Below, piece after piece: positions 41,563 to 50,706 of a stretch of 64,000 nt of DNA (positions within the stretch are counted from its first letter, which is position 1; the number at the start of each line of letters is the position of its first letter). Made by a program: the position numbers and the translations under genes. The DNA comes from Streptomyces sp. 2114.4 (GTDB lineage Bacteria > Actinomycetota > Actinomycetes > Streptomycetales > Streptomycetaceae), in the NCBI RefSeq assembly GCF_900187385.1, contig NZ_FYEY01000001.1, forward strand, positions 124,001 to 188,000, in the 5' to 3' direction. Below the pieces are notes generated by a model. That model was not told where the DNA came from. It saw nothing but the letters and a program-made list of their open reading frames with translations, and made no database searches.

Positions 41563-44500
41563 TCAGCTCCCCTCCGGGGCGGCACCGCCAAGAGGCGCGG
41601 TGAGCGAGAGCCGGCGCACTCCGGGAAGGTGTCCGTCGAGTTCACCCGGCTCGAAACGGCACATGCCCACCGCATGCCAGAACTCACCGGCGATGTCCCC
41701 CTCGTACTTGTAGCCGCCCGAGGGTGAGAGCGCGGCCCAGCCTCCCGGTACCCCGATCAACGTGGCCTGCAGGGACGGCTCGCCCTGCTCGGGCACGGTC
41801 CACAGCCGGACCGTGCCGTCCTCGCCGCCACTGGCGAGCAGCGAGCCGTCCGGGCTGAAGGCGGTCGAGAGGATCCGCCCCGTGTGTCCGGTCAGCCGGC
41901 CGGTCTCCTGCCCGTCGCGCGGATCCCACAGCCGGACGATCCGGTCGTCACCGGCTGTGGCCACCAACGGCCGGGTGGGGTGCACGGCGGCGGTCCACAG
42001 CCGGCCGGAGTGCCCGCGGAGCCGGTGCTGCGGCCTGCCGTCGGCCCAGATGAGGGCATCGCCGTCCCAGGACGCGCTGACCAGCCAGGAGTCGCCGGGG
42101 CCAAATGCCACCGCGTACACCCGGTCCCGGTGCGCGTCGAGTTCGGCGGTGAGGCGGCTGTCCTGTATGTCCCACAGGCGTACGCTGCGGTCGTCGCAGC
42201 CGGTCGCCAGCAGCGTGCCGTCGGCGCTGAACGCGATCGACCGTACCCGGCCCCGGTGCTGGGCGAGCGTCGTCACATGGGTGCCGGTGCTGCGGTACCA
42301 CAGGCGCACCGTGTCGTCGTCGTTCGCGGTGGCGAGCAGTTCGCCGTCGCCGCTGAACGCCTCGGCCCACACGTGGTCGGTCTCGGCATCGATCTCCCGC
42401 TGATACTCCCCCGTGGCGGCGTTCCACAGGTAGACGTCGCCGTCGTTGCTGGAGGTGCCGAGGAGGGCCCCGCCGGCTCCGGTGGGGCTGAAGACGGCCG
42501 ACACCAGGCGGCCGCTGTGGCCGCTGAGTTCCCTGAGGCGGCGGCCGGTCGCGGGTTCCCACAGCCGGACCACGCCGTCATTGCTGCTGGCCGCCAGACA
42601 GGAGCCGTCGGCGCTGAAGGCCAGGGTGCCGATCCGGCGGCCGTGGCCGCGCAGGATGCGTCGGCCCTGGCCACTGGCGGTGTCCCACAGCCGGACCACG
42701 CCGTCGTTGCCGGCCGTCACCAGCAGCGGGCCCAAGTCGCCGCCGCCGATACCGCCGCGCGGCCGGAACCGGCAGGTCCACACGGATCCGCGGTGGTCGG
42801 CGGGCTGCTGGCGGAGGGGGGACACGGACCAGCCAGGGGTGTCGCCGGGGTGGCCCCGGCCGTCGGCCGCGGCTCCCGCCTGGACCCGCCACAGCCGGAC
42901 GACGCCGTCGCTGTCGCCCGCCGCCAGCAGCGTGCCGTCGCTGTCGAACACCACCTGGTAGACAGCGCCGCTGCCCCGTCCTGGCTGTCCGGCCGGGGCC
43001 CCGGTCACCGGGTCCCACAGCCGTACCTGTCCGTCGGTGTCGCCGCTGGCCAGCAGCGTGCCGCTGGGGTGGAAGTCCAGGGTGTAGACGCGTCCGGTGT
43101 GGCCGGCGAAGGTGTGCCGCAGCCGTCCCGACGCCACGTCCCACACCCGTACGGTGCCGCCCTGGTCGCCGCCCCTGTCCCCCGTGGCCAGCAGGGACCC
43201 GTCGGGGCTGAACTGCGTCCGGTTGCAGACACCTTCGTGCCCGGGCAGCTCGGCGCACAGGCGGCCGGTGCGGGTGTCCCACAGCCGTACGCCAGCGGCC
43301 GCGTCGCCGGTGGCCAGGGTCCGCCCGTCGGGGCTGAAGACCGCGGTGTAGACGGGGGCCGCATGCCCGAGGAGTTCGTGCCGCCGGGTGCCGGTGGCCA
43401 CGTCCCACACGGTGACGGTGCCCTCCGCGTCGCCGGTGGCGAGCAGTGTGCCGTCCGGGTCGAGGGAGACCGGCCATACCCCGCTCGGGTGGATGTCCAG
43501 CCGGTGCAGACAGGCGCCGGAGACGGCGTCCCACAGCCGCACGGTGCCGTCCGCGCCACCCGTGGCGAGCAGGTCCTGGCGGAACTTCACGGCGTAGACG
43601 CGGCCGACGTGGCCCTGGAGGGTGCGCAGTGCCGTGCCGGTGGCGGCGTCGCACACCAGGACACCGCCGTCCTCGCTGCCCACGGCGAGCAGTTCGCCGT
43701 CGGTGCTGTACGAGACCGGCTCGGGGAGCCGGACGGACTGCATGCCGAAGCCGTAGGGAACGCCGACCGCGGAGGGCCGAAAGCCCGCGTCGACGGGCAT
43801 GCCGGGGGCGAGGGCGGCGGTGCGCAGTTCGGGCCGGCGCAGGGCTTCGTCGTCGATGGTCGCGTCGATCAGCGCGGCGCGGTTCCAGTGGCTGCCCGCG
43901 GTCCGCACGCCGCTCAGGTCGGCGCGGATCAGCCGGGCCCGGCGCAGGTCGGCGCCTCGCAGGTCGGCACCGGAGAGGTCGGCGTCGTCCAGCCGGGCGC
44001 CGACCAGGCGGGCATCGCGCAGCACCGCTCCGGAGAGGTTGGCGCCGACCAGCTGGGTGTCGGTGAGGTCGGCGCGGGTGAGGTCGACGCCGGAGAAGTC
44101 CCGGTGGGAAAGGTCCTCGCCGGCGAGGGCGGCGCCGCGCAGGTCGGTGTGGGCGGGCACCCGGAGCCGGGCGAGGACCTTGACCGCGTTGGCGCGCGCG
44201 ACCTCGTCGGCCTGCCCGCGCCGCCGTCCCTCCCCTTCGCCGTCCTCGTCCGGGCCGTCCAGAACCCGCTCGGCCCACTCCTGGCAGGTGCGGTGATCGG
44301 CGAGGTCGCAGAGGAATTCGACGGTGAGCTGGCTCAGCGGGCGGCGCGCCAGCAGTTCGTACTCGCCGCGGACGAGCCGGGTCGCGGCCTCGCGGGCCAC
44401 CAGCCACTCCACGATGGAGCTGTGGATGAACTGGAACAGCCCCTCGTCGCTGCGTACCAGCAGGCTGCCGGAGCCGATCGCGTGGGCGGCCTCCCGCGCG

Positions 44501-47500
44501 GAGAGCCTGATGTCCGCCAGGCCCGTCAGCGTCCCGGCGACATCGGTGAGTTCGTCGAGGCTCAGGGTGCTCCGGCCGCTGGACCACAGCCGCAGCGCGA
44601 GGGTGGTCACCGCGTCCCACCGCTGGTCGAGGTTCATCCCCGGGGCCGCCCCGACGCCGCCCTGGCCGCGCCGCTCCTCGAACTGCAGCCAGGAGGTGAG
44701 CACTTCTTCGTAGAGTCCGGCGGCGCTGAGGGCCCGCCCGGCCCCGGCGACGGCGCGCAGCCGGTCGTGGTCGAGGTCGGCGACAAAGCTGAGCAGGCGC
44801 GGGTTGCGGCACAGCGCCAGCAGGTCGGGGATGCCTTCGAGGAGCCGCACCCGGCGGTCGGCGGCCTGCTCGTCGCCGTAGCGGTTGGCCAGGTAGGTGC
44901 GGATCTGCTGGGGCGTGAACTCCTGGAGGGCGAGGACGCGGCGCTGCGGGAGCAGTCCGACCCGCTCGCCGAGGGCGGTGAGCACCTGCGACTGGGACTT
45001 GAAGTGCTGGTTGCGGCTGCTGACGACGACCTTGGCGTGGTCCACGACGGCGTCGAGCAGGACTTGCAGCCGGTCGGTGGCCCGCTCGTAGCTGACCCGG
45101 TTCGCCAGTTCGTCGAAGCCGTCGAAGAGCAGCACGATCCGGCCCTGCTGGAACATGTAGCGGAAGGCGCGGAGGTTGACGGAGTCGACGCCGTGGTTCG
45201 CGAGGTGCGCGGCGACCAGCCCCTCCAGCGAATACGCCCGGTCGAGGGTGTTCAGCTCGATGAACAGCGGTACGAGGTGGGGCATCTCCTCGGGGATACG
45301 GCGGGCGAGCTCGCGCAGCGCGAAGGTCTTGCCGTGTCCGAAGTCCCCCAGGAGCAGCAGGAACCGGCCGTGGTCGGCCTCCAGCAGCCGCAGCATGTCG
45401 TCGACGAGTCCGTCGCGCTCCTCGCCGCCGGGGCGTTCGACCTCCCGGTAGCGCTGCGGGAGGTAGAGGTCGGGGCGGTAGCGGTGGTCGGTGCGCAGCC
45501 GTTCGGTCTGGGCGGTGACGTAGTCGCGCAGGTCCAGCAGGCCCTGGAACTCGGTGAAGCTGCGGATGCGGACGCCCCGGCGGCGGGCCCGCTCGCGCAG
45601 TTCGCGGGCCGGGGCGGGCCCGTCGTGGACGAGTTCGGCGTCGGGTTCGGTGTCGGAGGCGTGGACGTGGTCGAGGAAGGCGTCGGTGTCCTCGGTGGAG
45701 GGGGTGCCGTGGCAGACCCCGACCCGCTGCTGCCGGACGAAGCCGGATTCGTTCCAGGTGACCAGGAGTTGCGGCGGGCGGCCGGCGATCCGGCGCAGCT
45801 GGGCGCCGTCGTGGCGGGTGCGGCAGACCTCGGCGACCCGGGCCACGAGTTCGTCGAGCGGGTCGTCGAGGGTGCGGGCTTCCAGCCCGGGTTCGTGTTC
45901 CGGCACGGCGGGTCCGGCGGTCTCCGGCGTGCCGTCCCCGGGTGTGCCGCCCTCGGCGCCGGGCTGCGGGCGCGGCGGTCCGAAGACGCGCTGGGCCCGC
46001 CGCCAGCCGACCGCGAAGTGCTCGGGCTCCGCGTCGGGGCGCTCCCGCCAGCGGGTGAGGCCGTCGCGGGTGATCCGCAGGAGTTGGTGGCGGGCGGGTG
46101 CGAGGGCGCCGTAGACGGGCAGTTCGCCCGTGGTGAGGGCCAGGGGCGGGGTGGCGGGGGGCGCCGCGGAGGCCGAGCGCCGGTCTCCGGTGGGGCCGTG
46201 CAGCAGGAGGTGGAGCCGGGGCGCGGTGAGGCGGGCGAGGTCGGCGGAGTCCCGGAGCGGGCCGGGGCCGTGCGCGGAGCCGGGGCGGCCGGCGGCCTCG
46301 GTGACCGGATGCCGCAGCGCGCCGAGCCGCAGCCAGCCCTCCTGCTCGTACGGGCGCAGGGCCTGGGCGAACCAGGCGGCCTGCTCGGGGCCGAGCCAGC
46401 CGTACTGGTCGTCGGGCCGGTGGCTGTACGCCATGGAGGAGTTGAGGCCCGCGATGACCGTGCGCAGTTCCGGGACGGGGAAGAGGCTCCAGGGCTGGTC
46501 GCTGTCGAAGACGACGTCGAGGCCCTGGTAGAGCTCGTGGAAGAGCCGGGCGTAGTGCCGCCACTTGGGCCAGTACGGCGGCCTGGGCTGCATCTCGTCG
46601 GCTTCGCAGGTGTGGAAGTACGCGCGGCAGGCGGCCTGGCTGACGTCCTGGCCGCCGGGCACCACGGCGAGGCGGTGGGGTTCGAGGCCGAGCAGGGAAC
46701 GCAGGCCGGTGAGGAAGCTGAGGGCCTGGTCGGTCTCGCGGGGGCTGCCCGAGGCGGTGAGGTCGCCGGTGACGACGAGGAGGTCGGGGGCGGGGGCGCC
46801 GGCGTCGGTGAGCTCGACGAGGTCGCCCCAGATGGCGGCCTGGAGTTCGGCCGGGTCCTGGCCGCGGCCGAAGGCGGGCCCGGCCAGGTGCAGCACGGTG
46901 ACGGCCTCCCGGGCGTGCTGCGCTCCGGGCTCCTGGGGGTACTGCGGCGGGACGGCCGGGCGGCGGCGCCCGGCCCAGCCGGGGCGGCCGAGCGGCCTGC
47001 CGTCCCCGGACTGCGGTCGCGGGATCCCGGCCGGGGTGGCGGGTCCGGTGGCCGGCCCGCCGGGGTAGCCGGGCCGGCTGGTGGGCCGGGCCCGCCCGTC
47101 GAGCGCCTGGCCCACGCGAGTGAGCAGCATCTCGCGGGCGGCGGCGGTGTCGGTGACGCCGACCAGGTCGACGTAGGTGATGGTGGCGAGCAGGCCCTCG
47201 ACGGGGATGTCCTCGACCCGGACGGTGAGCAGCCGCCGTTCCGGGGCGTCGGGGTCGGCGCGCAGCGCGGCCTGCCACTCCATGCGCCCGTAGCGGGAGC
47301 GTTCGTAATTGCTGGAGAGCACCGCGATGACGGCGGCGGATTCGCTGACGCCGCGGTCCATGAAGTCCACGAAGTTGGTGCCGGGGACGAAGTCCCAGGC
47401 TTGGACGACCGTCCGGTAGCCCGCCTCCTCCAGCGTCCAGGCGATCCACGAGGCCCATCGCTCGTCGGCCGGTGAGTAGCTGATGAAGAAGTCCAACGGG

Positions 47501-47559
47501 CCGGTTTCCGGGCGTGTTTCGGGTTCTCCGAATTCCTGGCGAGCCACCATGTCCGCCAT
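41563..47559 (-). CDS. giant TIR / degenerate phosphoesterase / NACHT / pentapeptide / WD40 protein
   Basis: About 1998 residues. A TIR domain (about 20-150; FFISYSPADERWASWIAWTL; Glu near residue 94 in YGRMEWQAAL fits the NADase glutamate). A calcineurin-phosphoesterase-like region (about 220-460) that keeps only VTGDLTASG and GALRHP of the metal sites. An unassigned region (about 560-680). A NACHT/STAND ATPase (about 700-1100; Walker A LGDFGHGKT, Walker B IVLLFDGFDEL). Pentapeptide repeats (about 1140-1240; ADLSGADLRGADLRRARL). Fifteen WD40 repeats (about 1280-1930), enough for two propellers. This is the plan of bacterial NLR-like sensors: WD40 senses, NACHT oligomerises, TIR acts. An anti-phage role is inference. 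ATG 47559 is one of three possible starts (also TTG 47577, ATG 47550). Confidence 0.9.
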   Translation of the reverse strand: MADMVARQEFGEPETRPETGPLDFFISYSPADERWASWIAWTLEEAGYRTVVQAWDFVPGTNFVDFMDRGVSESAAVIAVLSSNYERSRYGRMEWQAALRADPDAPERRLLTVRVEDIPVEGLLATITYVDLVGVTDTAAAREMLLTRVGQALDGRARPTSRPGYPGGPATGPATPAGIPRPQSGDGRPLGRPGWAGRRRPAVPPQYPQEPGAQHAREAVTVLHLAGPAFGRGQDPAELQAAIWGDLVELTDAGAPAPDLLVVTGDLTASGSPRETDQALSFLTGLRSLLGLEPHRLAVVPGGQDVSQAACRAYFHTCEADEMQPRPPYWPKWRHYARLFHELYQGLDVVFDSDQPWSLFPVPELRTVIAGLNSSMAYSHRPDDQYGWLGPEQAAWFAQALRPYEQEGWLRLGALRHPVTEAAGRPGSAHGPGPLRDSADLARLTAPRLHLLLHGPTGDRRSASAAPPATPPLALTTGELPVYGALAPARHQLLRITRDGLTRWRERPDAEPEHFAVGWRRAQRVFGPPRPQPGAEGGTPGDGTPETAGPAVPEHEPGLEARTLDDPLDELVARVAEVCRTRHDGAQLRRIAGRPPQLLVTWNESGFVRQQRVGVCHGTPSTEDTDAFLDHVHASDTEPDAELVHDGPAPARELRERARRRGVRIRSFTEFQGLLDLRDYVTAQTERLRTDHRYRPDLYLPQRYREVERPGGEERDGLVDDMLRLLEADHGRFLLLLGDFGHGKTFALRELARRIPEEMPHLVPLFIELNTLDRAYSLEGLVAAHLANHGVDSVNLRAFRYMFQQGRIVLLFDGFDELANRVSYERATDRLQVLLDAVVDHAKVVVSSRNQHFKSQSQVLTALGERVGLLPQRRVLALQEFTPQQIRTYLANRYGDEQAADRRVRLLEGIPDLLALCRNPRLLSFVADLDHDRLRAVAGAGRALSAAGLYEEVLTSWLQFEERRGQGGVGAAPGMNLDQRWDAVTTLALRLWSSGRSTLSLDELTDVAGTLTGLADIRLSAREAAHAIGSGSLLVRSDEGLFQFIHSSIVEWLVAREAATRLVRGEYELLARRPLSQLTVEFLCDLADHRTCQEWAERVLDGPDEDGEGEGRRRGQADEVARANAVKVLARLRVPAHTDLRGAALAGEDLSHRDFSGVDLTRADLTDTQLVGANLSGAVLRDARLVGARLDDADLSGADLRGADLRRARLIRADLSGVRTAGSHWNRAALIDATIDDEALRRPELRTAALAPGMPVDAGFRPSAVGVPYGFGMQSVRLPEPVSYSTDGELLAVGSEDGGVLVCDAATGTALRTLQGHVGRVYAVKFRQDLLATGGADGTVRLWDAVSGACLHRLDIHPSGVWPVSLDPDGTLLATGDAEGTVTVWDVATGTRRHELLGHAAPVYTAVFSPDGRTLATGDAAAGVRLWDTRTGRLCAELPGHEGVCNRTQFSPDGSLLATGDRGGDQGGTVRVWDVASGRLRHTFAGHTGRVYTLDFHPSGTLLASGDTDGQVRLWDPVTGAPAGQPGRGSGAVYQVVFDSDGTLLAAGDSDGVVRLWRVQAGAAADGRGHPGDTPGWSVSPLRQQPADHRGSVWTCRFRPRGGIGGGDLGPLLVTAGNDGVVRLWDTASGQGRRILRGHGRRIGTLAFSADGSCLAASSNDGVVRLWEPATGRRLRELSGHSGRLVSAVFSPTGAGGALLGTSSNDGDVYLWNAATGEYQREIDAETDHVWAEAFSGDGELLATANDDDTVRLWYRSTGTHVTTLAQHRGRVRSIAFSADGTLLATGCDDRSVRLWDIQDSRLTAELDAHRDRVYAVAFGPGDSWLVSASWDGDALIWADGRPQHRLRGHSGRLWTAAVHPTRPLVATAGDDRIVRLWDPRDGQETGRLTGHTGRILSTAFSPDGSLLASGGEDGTVRLWTVPEQGEPSLQATLIGVPGGWAALSPSGGYKYEGDIAGEFWHAVGMCRFEPGELDGHLPGVRRLSLTAPLGGAAPEGS

Positions 47560-47606
47560 CCTATGATCCGTCGTCAACCGGCTGTACAGCGTTTACTCTT
47601 TTCCGT

Positions 47607-48797
47607 GTGCGCGCCATACAACGCCTGCATCCACTGGACTGGTTGGCCGGGGGACTGCTCGCCTGCGGTCTGCTGTTCACGGCGACGGGCCTGCTTCCCA
47701 CGGAGTCAGCCGGCCACGCGATGATCCGGATCGGTCCCCTCCTCGCGTTCCTCGGCACGGTCATCGTGCTCGCCGAACTCACCAGCGAGGCGGAGGTGTT
47801 CGACGTCGTCGCCTCGGGCGTGGCCCGCGCCGGGCGGGGCGGCTACGGACGGCTGTTCGTGCTGTGCGTGGCATTCGCCTCGGTCACCACGATGACCCTC
47901 AACCTCGACACCACCGCGGTGCTGCTGACCCCGGTGATGCTGGCGCTCGCCTCCCGGGTGGGAATTGCCACGGTGCCGCTGGCGATGACCACGGTGTGGC
48001 TGGCCAACACCGCCAGTGTGCTGCTGCCGGTGTCCAACCTGACGAACCTGCTGGCCGCGAACCGTGTGGCGCTGCGCCCCACGGAGATGGCCGCCACGAT
48101 GTGGGCGCCCCAACTGGCCGCCATCGCCGTGACGATGGGCTGTCTGTGGCTGTTCTTCTGGCGCCGCGGCCGGCGCGGGGCGGAGGTCTACACGCCCCCG
48201 GCCCCGCACCGTCCCGGGGATCCGGTGCTGTTCCGGGTGTGCGCCGTGGCCTGTGCGGGGTTCCTGCTGGCCATGCTGGTCGCCGATGTGCCGCTGTGGT
48301 CGGCGTCCGCGGTGGCGGCGGTGGTCGTGGTGGTGGCGTTCGCCGTCCGCCGCCCGGCCCGCCTGCGGCTGTCGCTGGTGCCGTGGCGGCTGCTCGTCAT
48401 GGTGCCGGGGCTGTTTCTGGTGGTGGAGACGGTCAACGTCAACGGGCTGCACGACTTCCTGACCGCGGCGGTGGGAGCGGACGGGGGCGCCCTCGGTATG
48501 TTCCGCGCCTCGGCGGTCGGCGCCGGGCTCTCGAACGTCCTCAACAACCTGCCCGTCTACCTGGCGGGCGAGTCGGCCGTGCCCCTCGCCAACCACCAGC
48601 AATTGCTGGCACTGCTCATCGGTACCAACGTGGGCCCGGTGGTGACTCCATGGGCGTCGCTGGCCACACTGCTGTGGTTCGAACGCTGTCAGGCGCAGGG
48701 CGTACGGGTGCCCCTGCGGAGCTTCATGGCAACGGGCGCGGTCCTCGCGGCAGGTGCGGTGCTGGCGTCCACGGCCGCCCTCGTGGCGATGAGGTGA
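47607..48797 (+). CDS. SLC13/ArsB-type anion permease
   Basis: A 396-residue integral membrane protein with about eleven hydrophobic segments. The conserved ion-transporter signatures are FASVTTMTLNLDTTAVLLTP and LSNVLNNLPVYLAGES (paired N-x-(D/N) hairpin loops), as in ArsB and SLC13 permeases that move arsenite or di- and tricarboxylates. GTG 47607 has no ribosome-binding site; the leader TTTACTCTTTTCC suggests a leaderless or very short mRNA. Only 47 bases separate it from the divergent TIR-NACHT-WD40 gene. The substrate cannot be decided. Confidence 0.85.
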   Translation: MRAIQRLHPLDWLAGGLLACGLLFTATGLLPTESAGHAMIRIGPLLAFLGTVIVLAELTSEAEVFDVVASGVARAGRGGYGRLFVLCVAFASVTTMTLNLDTTAVLLTPVMLALASRVGIATVPLAMTTVWLANTASVLLPVSNLTNLLAANRVALRPTEMAATMWAPQLAAIAVTMGCLWLFFWRRGRRGAEVYTPPAPHRPGDPVLFRVCAVACAGFLLAMLVADVPLWSASAVAAVVVVVAFAVRRPARLRLSLVPWRLLVMVPGLFLVVETVNVNGLHDFLTAAVGADGGALGMFRASAVGAGLSNVLNNLPVYLAGESAVPLANHQQLLALLIGTNVGPVVTPWASLATLLWFERCQAQGVRVPLRSFMATGAVLAAGAVLASTAALVAMR

Positions 48798-48850
48798 GCG
48801 GCCGCGGCGCGCGCTGCGTGACGGACCGAGCCCTGACTTCACGCCGGGCC

Positions 48851-48867
48851 GGGGGCGTTACGCCCCC
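48851..48867. terminator. hairpin centred on a stop codon
   Basis: GGGGGCG (48851-48857) and CGCCCCC (48861-48867) form a perfect stem whose 3-base loop is the TAA stop of the inositol-phosphatase gene. It lies between two convergent genes. Confidence 0.55.
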
Positions 48868-49799
48868 TGGCGCACGCGGTCGACCGCCTCGCTGCGGCTG
48901 ACGAGATCGAGCAGGTACGGGAGGTCCTCCGGCCGGCCGGCGACAAAGCTGCGGTCGGTGTCGGGCCCGGCGACGGACCCCCGGAACGGGCCGCCGTCCA
49001 GCGACCGGATCTCCATCCCCGCCTCGGCCGCGAGCAGCGCACCGGCGGGGAAGTCGATGGCCTCGGCCCGGTAGCCGATGAATCCGTCGATGGCGCCACG
49101 GGCCAGCATCGACCAGGTCAGCAGGGGCGCCCACAGCTGGAGCAGGCGGCGGGAGCGCACCTCCAGCACCGACTTGAGAGAGCGCGCCGCCGGATCGTCG
49201 CGGGCGACGGCGTGCCCCTGGGTCCAGGCGAGCAGCGGCCCGGAGGCTGCGAGCGGGCCGGTGGGGCCGGTCATCCGCCCGTGCGGGCCGTACGCCCCGC
49301 AGCCGGTCAGGGCCGACCAGGTCCGGTCGGTGACCGGGTCGTGAATGGCGCCGACCACCGGCTGGTCGTCCACGCACAGGGCGATGCCGACGACGTAGGC
49401 GGGCAGGCCGATGACGACGTTGTTGCTCCCGTCGAGCGGGTCGACCAGCCACATCCGGCGCGGACCCGGCACCGGCGCTCCGCCGTCTCCGTCCAGGATT
49501 CCCGACTCCTCGGCAAGGATCCGGTCGTGCGGGAAGCGCTCGCGGATGCGCTGCACGACGAGCCGTTCGGCCAGCAGATCCAGGTCGGTGACCACATCGC
49601 CCCGCTCGCCCTTGGGCTGGATGCCGTAGTCGTCCTGGAAGTGCGAGCGCACCAGCGCGCCGGCCTCGCGCACGGTCGCGACCGCCAGTTGCTGCTCGGC
49701 GGCGAACCGCGCCGTCGCGAAGGCCTTTGCCCATGGCCCTGCGCTGAGCGGTTCCGGAGCGCCCTGCGGGCCGTCGGGGTCATTGCGGGTGATACCCAT
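48858..49799 (-). CDS. inositol monophosphatase-family protein
   Basis: A 313-residue Mg-dependent phosphatase of the IMPase/CysQ fold. Metal ligands are visible in RILAEESGIL (Glu), MWLVDPLDGSNNVVIGLP (D-P-L-D-G) and the later EAIDFPAGALLAAEAGM. It probably dephosphorylates inositol phosphate, histidinol phosphate or 3'-phosphoadenosine compounds. ATG 49799 has a near-perfect GGAGG. Its start overlaps the 3' end of the upstream cupin-like gene by 20 bases, so the two are translationally coupled. Confidence 0.9.
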   Translation of the reverse strand: MGITRNDPDGPQGAPEPLSAGPWAKAFATARFAAEQQLAVATVREAGALVRSHFQDDYGIQPKGERGDVVTDLDLLAERLVVQRIRERFPHDRILAEESGILDGDGGAPVPGPRRMWLVDPLDGSNNVVIGLPAYVVGIALCVDDQPVVGAIHDPVTDRTWSALTGCGAYGPHGRMTGPTGPLAASGPLLAWTQGHAVARDDPAARSLKSVLEVRSRRLLQLWAPLLTWSMLARGAIDGFIGYRAEAIDFPAGALLAAEAGMEIRSLDGGPFRGSVAGPDTDRSFVAGRPEDLPYLLDLVSRSEAVDRVRQGA

Positions 49800-50469
49800 G
49801 GATCCTCCTGAGGGCGGACCGCGCCGTCCGGGCGGTCTGCGCGGCGTCGCAGGTCTGTCGTACCACCCGGTGTGCCGTGGCCTCCACCGGTCCCAGGGAC
49901 AGGTCACTCTGTTGGGGAAGCCAGTGGCCGAGCACGAGGGTGGCCGCGTGGCTCCCGCTCGGGACGACGGTGCTGTGGAACGCCCCGGCCGGCAGCCGGT
50001 AGACCTGCCCGCGGGCGCTGGTCTGCTCGGGTCCGGGCTCGCAGCGGACCAGACGCGAAGTCGGCCGGATCTCGTCCACGCCGGACGGGCTGCTGTGCAC
50101 CTGGAAGACGCGATGGGTGGGCCGCACGGGGTCCTGGCGCACCCGGGTCTGCAGGTTCCCGACCTCGCCGTAGAGCACGAAGCTGGTCAACTCCCAGCTG
50201 TGGCAGTGCACGGGAGAGGTGGTGAGCTGGACGGGTTCGCTCTCGCCGGGCTCGAAGACGTGCACACAGATGCCCTGGTCCCCGTCGCGCAGCACCGGCA
50301 GGCAGAAGAAGCCGAGGGGGTGGTGTACGGCGCGCAGCGCACGCCGCCCGGAGGTGACATCCTCCAGCGCGGCGGCGGCCGCGCCGAAGAGCGTGTCGGT
50401 CTCTTCGCCCTGCCCGATGGTGCGTTCGAGCAGGCGGTAGTCCATGGGGCCTCGGCTTCGGCGGCTCAC
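49780..50469 (-). CDS. cupin-like protein, function unknown
   Basis: A 229-residue protein with a central stretch that looks like a cupin metal site (VHCHSWELTSFVLYGEVGNL and later PAGAFHSTVVPSG, with several His and Glu residues). The remainder is not recognised. It overlaps the inositol-phosphatase gene by 20 bases, suggesting a two-gene operon with a shared pathway. GTG 50469 has GGAGG close upstream; ATG 50443 is an alternative start. An oxygenase of the cysteine-dioxygenase type is possible but not supported strongly. Confidence 0.6.
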   Translation of the reverse strand: MSRRSRGPMDYRLLERTIGQGEETDTLFGAAAAALEDVTSGRRALRAVHHPLGFFCLPVLRDGDQGICVHVFEPGESEPVQLTTSPVHCHSWELTSFVLYGEVGNLQTRVRQDPVRPTHRVFQVHSSPSGVDEIRPTSRLVRCEPGPEQTSARGQVYRLPAGAFHSTVVPSGSHAATLVLGHWLPQQSDLSLGPVEATAHRVVRQTCDAAQTARTARSALRRIHGYHPQ

Positions 50470-50706
50470 CCGGCCTCCCGGAGGGTGCTGCGGTCTGCGG
50501 GCCGTTGGGTGGTGCGCAGGCCGGGCCGGCGGTGCGCGGCACGGACCGGCGCCCCTCGACGGCCTGCCCGGTCTGCCCGGCCTGCGGGCTCCCCCTGGCC
50601 CGGTAAGAGCGGTGAGAGCGCCGGGGCCGTTCCTGTGGAGCTGGTGTCGGTCGGCAAGGGCCCTCCCTTCCGCGGTCGGCCATGAGTCAGGAGATCCTGA
50701 AGGAGG

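Noticed and set aside
41884..47475. A 1863-codon open frame on the plus strand opposite the TIR-NACHT-WD40 gene, and a 1626-codon frame on the minus strand in another register
   Set aside because: Such frames are expected opposite or beside long high-GC genes with G/C third positions. Their translations are low complexity and lack domains, while the chosen frame shows TIR, NACHT and WD40 motifs throughout.
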